Below, in pieces: positions 7,960 to 14,633 of a stretch of DNA of 31,101 nucleotides. The first letter of the stretch is position 1, and the number at the start of each line of letters is the position of its first letter. The notes below the pieces were generated by a model. It saw only the letters and a program-made list of their open reading frames with translations, made no database searches and had not been told where the DNA came from. This stretch comes from Desulfobulbaceae bacterium (lineage in GTDB: Bacteria > Desulfobacterota > Desulfobulbia > Desulfobulbales > Desulfurivibrionaceae). The stretch spans positions 5,922-37,022 of the forward strand of contig DOZO01000017.1 in assembly GCA_003517965.1 (NCBI GenBank), given 5' to 3'. A program made the translations under genes and the position numbers.

Positions 7960-9585
7960 GTGACATCTATAATTAAGCATAGATTGACTAATACGACTAT
8001 TGCCGTCACGCTTTTTGCGTTGCTGTTTACCTCTAATGTTCATGCTGACAATGATGGTTTTTTTACAGACGGCGTGACCTCTGACAAGGAAAGGGCCGAA
8101 GCGGCGAGGGACACAGAGAAAAAAGCCACCAAAGCCAGAGTGAGTGCTGGGCCAAAAACCCCTGCGGTCAAGACAATTACAACTTTTACTCAAGCTTTGC
8201 GTTGCATGGATGAATTGTTTCTCGCCAATGGTAAACAGGGCATCGTCATCACCTCAGCGGGCATTCCTGATGCGACAGGCAAGGCAAGGGCAGGGGATAA
8301 AGAGATGATGATCTCGGCAATCTCCAAGATGTCGATCAAAAGCAACGCCTTTCAGTTTATCGATTTAACCGCAGGTCAGGGTGGAGAGGGCGATCTGGCC
8401 ATGTTGTTTCAAATGAAAGGGGGCGGGGCCACTAAAATCCCGGATTATTATGTCCGTGGCGCAGTTACCCAGATGGATGACAATACGGTGAGAGAGAGTA
8501 AAGGAGCAGGAATTGCTTTTTCATTTCTCGACCTGGGTTTCTCCAAAGATCAGTCGTTTGATCTTATCAGCATGGACATGAGCATTGGCGATGCCGCAAC
8601 TAGACAGATTCTTCCAGAAACTACCACCTCGAATACCATGGTCATCACCAAGGGAGGACGATCAGGGGAGGCGGGAGGGAAGATTGCTAAAATGGGAATA
8701 AGCTTTAATAAAGACCTCAGCCGATCAGAGGGGGTGGGCGCAACCTACCGCACCCTTATAGAACTTGGCCTGATTGAAGCACTGGGTAAATTTACTCGGG
8801 TACCTTACTGGAAATGCCTCGATATCGATTCAACAAATCCTGACTTAATGGATCAGGTACGGGAATGGTATGATGTTGCCCCAGACAAGGAACGTATTTT
8901 GTTTATCCAGCGAAAATTGGCTGGTATGGGACGCTACAAGGGGCCATTGGATGGCGCCATAAATGATGGGTTAAAAACCGCCATTTCTGAATATCAGGCC
9001 TACGCCGGATTGATTGCAGATGGCAGGATCAATTTTGATCTTTATTTCAGCCTCAAAGATGATATGCAAAATCAGCTGGCTGCGTTGCCGGTTACCCAGG
9101 CAGTTAAAGCGCCCGTAAGCCCTGCTCCTATTGCGCCGCAGACTTCATCATACGTACCCATCTCGACAGCACCCTTTCGCGTCAATCTGACAAGCGACCG
9201 TGGAGGTAACCCTACCTACAGGATAGGAGAATCCCTCAACATGAAACTATCTCTTACTGCGCCTGGCCAGGTATTTTGTTATTATGAAGATATAACTAAA
9301 AATACCGCTCGTATTTTTCCGAACCAGTTTTATGGGAATTCCATGCTTAATGGGAATACACAAATACCATTACCGACTGGCGGTTTCAAAATCAAGTTTG
9401 ATCGACCGGGCAGGGAGAGGGTGATGTGTATTGCTTCTGATCGCGAACTCGTTATCCCCCAGATGCTGATAGGCAGCAGGGATTTAGCTCCTTTGGCAAT
9501 ACGTCCACTGGAAAATATCCTCGACCAGTTTAAAAAAATTAACCCCACAATTACAGCAAGTACTGTCGAAATTACGGTTCAATAG
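7960..9585 (+). CDS. CsgG-like / peptidoglycan-binding / DUF4384 fusion protein
   Basis: A 541-residue exported protein with three modules. Residues 1-29 form a cleavable signal peptide ending SNVHA. Residues about 75-290 resemble the CsgG fold: YYVRGAVTQMDDN, then QSFDLISMDMSIGDAATRQI, then ATYRTLIELGLIEALGKFTR, in the order in which CsgG carries its nucleating strands and helices. Residues about 305-360 look like a PG_binding_1 domain (IQRKLAGMGRYKGPLDGAIN). Residues about 405-495 match the DUF4384 style (RVNLTSDRGG, YRIGESLNMKLSL, VFCYYED, FPNQF). GTG 7960 is the start, with GGGAGG at 7945-7950. Unlike E. coli CsgG there is no lipobox cysteine. It heads a series of small secreted proteins. 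The CsgG assignment rests on pattern resemblance and needs a profile search; I rate the DUF4384 and PG-binding parts as firmer. Confidence 0.7.
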   Translation: MTSIIKHRLTNTTIAVTLFALLFTSNVHADNDGFFTDGVTSDKERAEAARDTEKKATKARVSAGPKTPAVKTITTFTQALRCMDELFLANGKQGIVITSAGIPDATGKARAGDKEMMISAISKMSIKSNAFQFIDLTAGQGGEGDLAMLFQMKGGGATKIPDYYVRGAVTQMDDNTVRESKGAGIAFSFLDLGFSKDQSFDLISMDMSIGDAATRQILPETTTSNTMVITKGGRSGEAGGKIAKMGISFNKDLSRSEGVGATYRTLIELGLIEALGKFTRVPYWKCLDIDSTNPDLMDQVREWYDVAPDKERILFIQRKLAGMGRYKGPLDGAINDGLKTAISEYQAYAGLIADGRINFDLYFSLKDDMQNQLAALPVTQAVKAPVSPAPIAPQTSSYVPISTAPFRVNLTSDRGGNPTYRIGESLNMKLSLTAPGQVFCYYEDITKNTARIFPNQFYGNSMLNGNTQIPLPTGGFKIKFDRPGRERVMCIASDRELVIPQMLIGSRDLAPLAIRPLENILDQFKKINPTITASTVEITVQ

Positions 9586-9641
9586 GGCAATCGCGGCGCT
9601 GTCTCAGGATAACGAACCAAGTTTTTGGATGATGTGATGAT

Positions 9642-10301
9642 ATGCTGCTCATAAAAAAAGAAACGTTTGTCGCCGTCTTGATATTGTGCGCCGGAAATGC
9701 TTTCGCGGCGGAGGAAGTTCTCTGGCCTGAAGAACTCCGGCTGGCAGGCGAAATTATTATCTCCCCAAAACAAAGCGGCACAACAAGCAAGTCCGGTTCC
9801 GGGGCATCCGACAACAGAGACAAAGCGCGTAGTTATCAACAAGGAACCTCCCAAACTCCGTCTATTATCCTAATTCCGGAAGATGAGGAATTGGGCCTTT
9901 TTCTAAGAGAAGGAGGCACGCCGCAGGATAATCGCAGCAAAGCCAGAGAATATCTGCGCGACCCAGAAACAGGAAGGCCGACGACCATCATGATCATCCC
10001 TGATCAGAAAATCGACGGTAAAGACACCAACCAGAATAGTTTGGACAGAAATCGGAGCAAGGCCCGCAGATATTCAGATGGTGACACCGCTGGAGCTGAA
10101 GGGATGGGGAAAAATACAGGCAAGGCCGCAGACTATTTAAGAGACCGCGCCAGCGTTGGTGTTGTCGGGCCAGATGGAGTCCTTGTTGTTGTCTGTACAG
10201 GTGCTGATAACGCAGCAGGGTACATTGGTGACCCTCTGACGTCTGGGAGTGTATTTACCCTCATGATTAACGGAAAAGCGGTAAAAGCCCGGTGCAAATA
10301 A
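9642..10301 (+). CDS. Secreted protein with DNRxKAxxY repeats
   Basis: A 219-residue protein of no family I recognise. The signal peptide is residues 1-22 (ends NAFA). A motif DNRxKAxxY recurs at residues 57-65 (DNRDKARSY), 96-104 (DNRSKAREY), 136-144 (RNRSKARRY) and, degenerate, 157-165 (KNTGKAADY) and around 189 (DNAAGY). The first two copies are followed by a hydrophobic strand with proline (PSIILIPED, PTTIMIIPD). The C-terminal ~45 residues hold two cysteines, VVVC and the terminal RCK. ATG 9642 gives a clean signal peptide but has no strong ribosome-binding site. The stop overlaps an in-frame GTG of the next gene, so the pair is probably co-translated. It may be a surface or periplasmic repeat protein. 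Confidence 0.75.
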   Translation: MLLIKKETFVAVLILCAGNAFAAEEVLWPEELRLAGEIIISPKQSGTTSKSGSGASDNRDKARSYQQGTSQTPSIILIPEDEELGLFLREGGTPQDNRSKAREYLRDPETGRPTTIMIIPDQKIDGKDTNQNSLDRNRSKARRYSDGDTAGAEGMGKNTGKAADYLRDRASVGVVGPDGVLVVVCTGADNAAGYIGDPLTSGSVFTLMINGKAVKARCK

Positions 10302-10303
10302 AA

Positions 10304-10624
10304 ATGAAAATCTTCTGGATTACCACCTGTACGATCTTTTTATTTGCCGGGACGGCTGGCTCCCAGGTCTCTGTTGATGTGTCCGATTACGGGGTGCATA
10401 TCCAACAGGGTGGAAATGTCAAGGTTCAGACCAAAGCGAACAACTCAGGCGGCATCATCGGCTCTGATGTACAGATAGAGGGGGTAGCCATAATCAATGG
10501 AGATGTGTTCATTGATGGCGAAAAAATTCCAAAAGGAAAAAAGATCTATACCTCAAAAAAAACCAAAAAGACTTATCTGCTCCAATGGGGTGAAAACGGT
10601 AACATCAGTGTTTCGGAAAAATAA
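10304..10624 (+). CDS. Small secreted beta-rich protein, unknown
   Basis: A 106-residue protein with signal peptide (MKIFWITTCTIFLFAGTAGS) and a mature part made of short alternating hydrophobic strands (VSVDVSDYGVHIQQGGNVKV, VAIINGDVFIDGEKIPKG). The INGDVFIDGEKI segment resembles strands of small beta-structured envelope proteins, but no family is recognised. The start ATG 10304 lies three bases after the preceding stop; GTG 10292, overlapping the upstream gene, is the alternative and adds four residues. Close spacing to the DNRxKAxxY-repeat gene suggests they act together. Confidence 0.7.
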   Translation: MKIFWITTCTIFLFAGTAGSQVSVDVSDYGVHIQQGGNVKVQTKANNSGGIIGSDVQIEGVAIINGDVFIDGEKIPKGKKIYTSKKTKKTYLLQWGENGNISVSEK

Positions 10625-10681
10625 GATGAACTGGACAAGTGTTGGCACTCTGACCATTATAAGCTGATATTGGAGACGACA

Positions 10682-11581
10682 ATGACATCTTCGCCAACAA
10701 GATTTGCGCTAAAATCCAAAAAATCCTGGTTGTTTGCCGCACTACTGATTTTTCTTTTTCCATGTCTTGGGTGGGGGATTGAAACTTATTCTGGAGACTA
10801 TAAAACTATTCTTAATTCCCAGACCGATACTCTGACTATATGGAATTATGCTGATAATCTCCAAATATACGTATTGGATTTCCCCAATCTCACTATGCAG
10901 GGTCGTACCTTTAACCGGGTTACGCAGTTTACTGAACAAGCTCAAAATGGTGAATCCTACCCGAAAGTTCTTAATAACGATGAATTTATCAGATACATGG
11001 ATGCCAGACGGAGAACTCAGGCAAATTTTGCTTTTGGCCATGATGTACTGGTAAGCGAGATGGTGCAATTTTATAATATAGTTGATCGTGATAAAATTGA
11101 CCTTTTTCCTGAAGAACTGGAATTACGTGATTTCCTGGTAGACCGCAGGTTCATTAAGGTTTGGCGAGGATTCTACCAGGCACTTCAGCCGGATGTGGTG
11201 ATTTTATCCATTCCTCAGATACAGGCAAAAAAAGATAACGAACCACAGGTTTCCGAGTTGGCTCGTCAGGCTATCTTTGCCCATGAAATTTCCCATGGCG
11301 AATACTACACCAACAGCCATTATGCCAATTACTGCCGAATGTTCTGGCAGCAAACCCTCACTGATGCGCAGCGCGAAATTTTTCTCAATTTCTTTAAAAG
11401 ATATAACTACGCAGTAAATATTCCGGAATTGATAGTGAATGAAATGCAAGCATATCTAATGTTCACTCCTGATCCGCTTTCTTTTAGTGCCAAGAAACTC
11501 GGGGTCAAGGATGAAGAACTGGAGTCTTTGCGTGAGGCTTTCCGAAAAGGCAAGCCGCCGACAAAACTCCCTCTACGCTAA
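10682..11581 (+). CDS. Exported HExxH metallopeptidase-like protein
   Basis: A 299-residue protein with an N-terminal hydrophobic signal or anchor (about residues 15-34). It carries a zincin-type motif HEISHGEYYTN (H201, E202, H205) and, 49 residues later, NEMQAYL with E254 as a plausible third metal ligand. This HExxH...E arrangement is typical of gluzincin-like zinc peptidases, but the overall family is not one I can name. ATG 10682 is chosen because GGAG at about 10672-10675 sits six bases upstream. It lies between genes for small secreted repeat proteins and could process them or remodel the envelope; that role is inference. The gap to the following gene is 26 bases. Confidence 0.65.
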   Translation: MTSSPTRFALKSKKSWLFAALLIFLFPCLGWGIETYSGDYKTILNSQTDTLTIWNYADNLQIYVLDFPNLTMQGRTFNRVTQFTEQAQNGESYPKVLNNDEFIRYMDARRRTQANFAFGHDVLVSEMVQFYNIVDRDKIDLFPEELELRDFLVDRRFIKVWRGFYQALQPDVVILSIPQIQAKKDNEPQVSELARQAIFAHEISHGEYYTNSHYANYCRMFWQQTLTDAQREIFLNFFKRYNYAVNIPELIVNEMQAYLMFTPDPLSFSAKKLGVKDEELESLREAFRKGKPPTKLPLR

Positions 11582-11607
11582 GCCCCTAAATAGGAGGAAC
11601 AACAGAG

Positions 11608-11919
11608 ATGTCAACCAGATATGCTTTGCCTCTTTGTTTTTTGCTGGTTTGCTTTGCAATAAACGATGCCGGAGCACAAGTCAGTCAACGAACCCGTATT
11701 CAAGGCAACACGGATATAAATGTTTCGACCAATAACACAACGGCGATCGCCACAGGGGAGAATAATGTCGCCAAAAACCGGATCGGGGTAGTGCAAGGCG
11801 ACAGAAAAGGAGACCTCAAGGTGAATGTGAAAGCCGCTAATGTTACAACCGTCGTCAGTGGTCGCAACAAGAAGGGATGTGCCAATATTGGCTCGGTGGT
11901 CAGCGAGGAATGCAAATAA
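11608..11919 (+). CDS. Small secreted curlin-like repeat protein with Cys tail
   Basis: A 103-residue protein: signal peptide ending about residue 22 (NDAGA), then two ~35-residue repeats. The first reads RIQGNTDINVSTNNTTAIAT then GENNVAKN; the second is degenerate (DLKVNVKAANVTTVVSGRNK). It is homologous to the proteins at 13142 and 13541, which share IQGNTDI and the GxxNxAxN core, but differs in having a C-terminal GCANIGSV...CK with two cysteines. GGAGG at 11593-11597 precedes ATG 11608. A palindromic element begins two bases after the stop codon. It is likely an extracellular or surface fibre subunit or a capping variant; that is inference. Confidence 0.72.
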   Translation: MSTRYALPLCFLLVCFAINDAGAQVSQRTRIQGNTDINVSTNNTTAIATGENNVAKNRIGVVQGDRKGDLKVNVKAANVTTVVSGRNKKGCANIGSVVSEECK

Positions 11920-11920
11920 A

Positions 11921-12030
11921 AGGTAACTATTCAGCAGCACCACATCTGCGTTGTCATCGGCCTGCTCATGTGCAATAGCACACTTCGCAGGCCTCTTCCT
12001 CGCATCTGCGGCACTGCTGAATAGTTACCT
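11921..12030 (-). repeat. Palindromic element, copy 4 (complete, inverted)
   Basis: Perfect 17-base terminal inverted repeats, AGGTAACTATTCAGCAG at 11921-11937 and CTGCTGAATAGTTACCT at 12014-12030. The interior is the reverse complement of the 2362-2472 copy. Relative to that copy the arm triplet GCG is CTA, and the opposite arm has changed to match, so pairing is kept. It starts one base after the stop codon of the gene before it. Confidence 0.85.
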
Positions 12031-12115
12031 ATCGTGGTTTTTATCCAATTCCGGCATTAAGCTGGATAATTACATAAAGGTTTTTTTAACATAAAGCTAC
12101 TGGAGGTGGGCAATT

Positions 12116-12424
12116 ATGCAGACACAAAGATTTATTTTCTTGGGCGGCCTTTTTTTGCTATTATTTATGGCAAGCCCGGTTTTTGCTGTGCAGGGGCTTG
12201 ACGCTCACGGGCAAAGCAAGATCAATAAAGCTATGGCGCAAAAATGGTCTCAATCAGATTCGGCAAAGGGCGGGTATAATGTCCAGCAGGATAAAACCAT
12301 TGTCAATATCGGCAATAAAAAATCCGGCGGTTGTAATCTGAATGTCGGAAGCGTTCAACCTGGACAAAAAGCCCCTAAAGAAATCGTAGTTACCACCAAA
12401 GAAGTCATCAACGTTTGCAAGTGA
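12116..12424 (+). CDS. Small secreted protein with Cys-Lys tail, unknown
   Basis: A 102-residue protein with signal peptide (ends ASPVFA, about residue 24). The mature part is short and polar, with a C-terminal segment GGCNLNVGSV...VCK that parallels GCANIGSV...CK of the protein at 11608, so the two probably share a tail domain closed by a disulfide. No GxGNxA repeats are present; NVQQDKTIVNIGNKKSG is the nearest resemblance. GGAGG at 12102-12106 precedes ATG 12116. It is followed after seven bases by an OmpA-like gene, suggesting co-expression. Function unknown. Confidence 0.7.
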   Translation: MQTQRFIFLGGLFLLLFMASPVFAVQGLDAHGQSKINKAMAQKWSQSDSAKGGYNVQQDKTIVNIGNKKSGGCNLNVGSVQPGQKAPKEIVVTTKEVINVCK

Positions 12425-12431
12425 GGCACGC

Positions 12432-13076
12432 ATGAGTAATCGATCTGTTTATTTTTTTTCTACATTAATTGGCAGCAGTTTTATCAGCATTTTTATGCTT
12501 GCCTCGTTTTCGTTTGCAGGGGCAGATGATAATGCCAAACTGAAGGCACTTGAAAATGCCGTGACCTCGCCTGCCGCAAGCGGCATGGTCAAGAAGCCTC
12601 GTACTAGGGCCATAGTCTTTGATAATGAGCCGCAGACTGGGGGGGGCGTAGCAACGCCAGCCACTGAGCCAACTCAGGAGCCCGGCAAGCAGGCAACAGC
12701 TCCCGAGATGAATTGCAATGCCCTGCCAACAGATGTGGCAACCACCGCCGTTGATTTTGCAATCCAGTTCAAGGTTGCCAGTGCGGTTATTGCGCCGGCT
12801 TCCGAGCCAATTTTGGGACAAATCGCGAAAATTCTTGCCTTGGCTCCTAATAAATGTATTTTGGTGGAAGGTCATACGGATACAACCGGCAATGCGGACA
12901 AAAACCTAAAGCTGTCGCGTGACCGGGCAGACTCGGTGGTTCAGTTCATGGTGGAAAAAACCGGGATGGGACGTAATCGTTTTGTCCCCGTTGGCAAAGG
13001 CTCTTCCGATCTGCTGAAAAATGTTTCACCAACCGATCCGGCACATCGGCGGGTTGTTTTTAAGATTGTTGGTTAA
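12432..13076 (+). CDS. OmpA-family C-terminal domain protein
   Basis: A 214-residue exported protein: hydrophobic signal (residues about 8-27), a low-complexity proline/threonine linker, then an OmpA_C-like domain from about residue 95 to the end. Diagnostic features are VEGHTDTTGNADKNLKLSRD, RADSVVQFMVEKTG and the end block RRVVFKI. Such domains bind peptidoglycan non-covalently. GAGG lies five bases before ATG 12432. There is no N-terminal beta barrel, so it is a soluble or anchored periplasmic peptidoglycan-binding protein. Its neighbours suggest it tethers a surface assembly to the cell wall. Confidence 0.85.
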   Translation: MSNRSVYFFSTLIGSSFISIFMLASFSFAGADDNAKLKALENAVTSPAASGMVKKPRTRAIVFDNEPQTGGGVATPATEPTQEPGKQATAPEMNCNALPTDVATTAVDFAIQFKVASAVIAPASEPILGQIAKILALAPNKCILVEGHTDTTGNADKNLKLSRDRADSVVQFMVEKTGMGRNRFVPVGKGSSDLLKNVSPTDPAHRRVVFKIVG

Positions 13077-13085
13077 AAAAACATG

Positions 13086-13115
13086 TTGTGCGTAGTAAAC
13101 TTACCGCAGTAAAAT
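13086..13115 (+). promoter_or_regulatory. Putative promoter of the paired repeat-protein genes
   Basis: TTGTGC at 13086-13091 and TAAAAT at 13110-13115 are spaced by 18 bases, in a 65-base gap ahead of the 13142 gene. The match is moderate. Confidence 0.35.
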
Positions 13116-13141
13116 AAAATCAACCAAAAGGAGAGTATAAC

Positions 13142-13456
13142 ATGCGTATCGTAACATTTGCAGTTGCTGTTGCCATGATCGCCACCCCTGTATTTGCCCA
13201 GCAGGCCCAACGTTCCAGCAATCCTCAAGGCGTCCAGATTCAGGGCAACACCGATATCAAGGCGGACCAGAAGAACGTTACCGCTGTGTCTGTTGGTGAG
13301 GGCAACACCGCCAAGAACACCGCTGGCGCAATCAAGGGCGGCACCCAGATTCAGGGCAACACCAAAATCAAGGCAAGTCAAAAGAATGCTACCGCTGTAG
13401 CAGTTGGAAAAAACAACACGGCTGGCAACGAAGCTGGCCAGATCGGCGGAAAGTAA
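13142..13456 (+). CDS. Secreted curlin-like repeat protein A
   Basis: A 104-residue protein: signal peptide 1-19 (ends PVFA), short linker, then two tandem ~36-residue repeats covering residues 31-103. Each repeat runs QIQGNTxIKAxQKNxTAVxV and then GxxNTAxNxAGxI. The GEGNTA core has the GxGNxA form of curlin repeats of CsgA/CsgB. The mature protein is rich in N, T, G, Q, K and A and has no cysteine. AAGGAGAG lies just upstream of ATG 13142. It is nearly duplicated by the next gene. A cross-beta or beta-solenoid surface subunit is inferred. Confidence 0.75.
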   Translation: MRIVTFAVAVAMIATPVFAQQAQRSSNPQGVQIQGNTDIKADQKNVTAVSVGEGNTAKNTAGAIKGGTQIQGNTKIKASQKNATAVAVGKNNTAGNEAGQIGGK

Positions 13457-13540
13457 AATAAAATTTAGACCACACTTGCTACCCGGCTCCAATTTCGGGA
13501 CTGGGTGGGGATAAACAACCCACTAAATAGGAGATTTACT

Positions 13541-13882
13541 ATGCGTAAGCAAATCGTATGTGCTGCCTTGATTACCTTGTTTGCTGCTGGCACCGCTTTC
13601 GGTCAGGCATCTCAGGCTGGTCGTACCGGTTCTATGGGTTCCTCAAGTTCACAGGGCGTTCAGATTCAGGGCAACACCGACATCAAGGCTGATCAGAAGA
13701 ATGTTACCGCGGTAGCAGTTGGCGAAGGCAATACCGCCAAGAATACCGCTGGCGCAATCAAGGGTGGCACCCAGATTCAGGGTAACACCAAAATCAAGGC
13801 AAGCCAAAAGAATGCTACTGCTGTAGCAGTTGGCAAGGGCAATACTGCTGCAAATGAAGCGGGTGTTATCGGTGGAAAGTAA
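13541..13882 (+). CDS. Secreted curlin-like repeat protein B
   Basis: A 113-residue paralogue of the 13142 protein. It has a signal peptide (MRKQIVCAALITLFAAGTAFG), a Ser/Gly-rich linker, then the same two repeats with only a few substitutions, such as GKGNTAANEAGVIGGK at the end. ATG 13541 is used because AGGAGA sits seven bases upstream; an in-frame GTG at 13505 would spoil the signal peptide. A strong intrinsic terminator follows at 13903. Near-identity of the repeat region with its neighbour at protein level, with many synonymous changes in DNA, indicates duplication followed by purifying selection. Confidence 0.77.
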   Translation: MRKQIVCAALITLFAAGTAFGQASQAGRTGSMGSSSSQGVQIQGNTDIKADQKNVTAVAVGEGNTAKNTAGAIKGGTQIQGNTKIKASQKNATAVAVGKGNTAANEAGVIGGK

Positions 13883-13902
13883 GTAATTTGTTTTAAAAAG
13901 TT

Positions 13903-13940
13903 CCGGCCCTTGTTACCTTAACAAGGGCCGGGGCTTTTTT
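13903..13940 (+). terminator. Intrinsic terminator after repeat protein B
   Basis: A perfect 12-base stem, CCGGCCCTTGTT (13903-13914) and AACAAGGGCCGG (13920-13931), with loop ACCTT, is followed by GGC and a run of six T at 13935-13940. It ends the repeat-protein transcript just before the DUF192 gene. Confidence 0.92.
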
Positions 13941-13962
13941 GTTTTGGGCGAGGAATCAGCTC

Positions 13963-14424
13963 GTGACTGACAGAATAGCCTTGCAGATAATCTTGTGGTT
14001 AACCCTTGCATTATTACTGATTGCCTTACCCGTGTATGCGGAAAAACCTTGTCTGCCCGTTAGTTTTCTTCCCCAATCCAATGAAGTCTTTTGCCTGGAA
14101 GTGGCAGATACCTACGCCAGCCGTGAAACAGGCCTGAAAAATCGTCTTAGTCTGCCAAAAAGTGGCGGGATGATTTTTGTTTTCCCAGAAAATGCCCCGC
14201 GTGTTTTCTGGATGAAAAACACCATGATGGAGCTGGATTTTTTGTTTCTTGACGATGATGGCATTGTGCAAAATCTTGTTACTCATGTACAACCAGGCGC
14301 CATCAAAATTTATGGCTCTGCCCGATATGTTATTGAGTTGCCTGGCGGAGTTGGCGAAGCCCTTGGGCTTTGGCCTGGGGACAAAATCATGCTTGCCAAG
14401 GAAAGTTTGCAATCGTCCCCTTGA
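13963..14424 (+). CDS. DUF192 family exported protein
   Basis: A 153-residue protein with an N-terminal hydrophobic signal (about residues 5-24, ending PVYA) and a DUF192 domain. Visible family marks are SRETGLKNRLSLPKSGGMIF, FWMKNTMMELDFLFLDDDG, VIELPGG and GLWPGDKI. The biochemical role of DUF192 proteins is not established. GTG 13963 is chosen because CGAGGA at 13949-13954 lies eight bases upstream; an in-frame TTG at 13939 lies inside the terminator T-run. No promoter is obvious, so expression may depend on readthrough. The 209 bases downstream (14425-14633) hold no gene; a weak box pair may start the next gene. Confidence 0.85.
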   Translation: MTDRIALQIILWLTLALLLIALPVYAEKPCLPVSFLPQSNEVFCLEVADTYASRETGLKNRLSLPKSGGMIFVFPENAPRVFWMKNTMMELDFLFLDDDGIVQNLVTHVQPGAIKIYGSARYVIELPGGVGEALGLWPGDKIMLAKESLQSSP

Positions 14425-14633
14425 AACAGACAGAGTAAAGGCTTTCAGAGCAAGATGAGAAACATAACACCGTTTGTCGCCTTGCCCTGCAAGCCTTCAA
14501 GATTTGAACAAAGGTTTACTCTCTTGTTGCTTGTACGTGAGTTAACTATGTATCAGTTTGTACATAAAACATATATTACAAATGCGACTTGATAAGGTTG
14601 TATGTTTGCAAAAATACAGGGAGGAGTGCGGCT

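Noticed and set aside
14425..14633. Possible small gene in the gap before the barrel protein
   Set aside because: Only short frames without ribosome-binding sites; a weak TTGTTG-N17-TATGTA box pair is the only signal.
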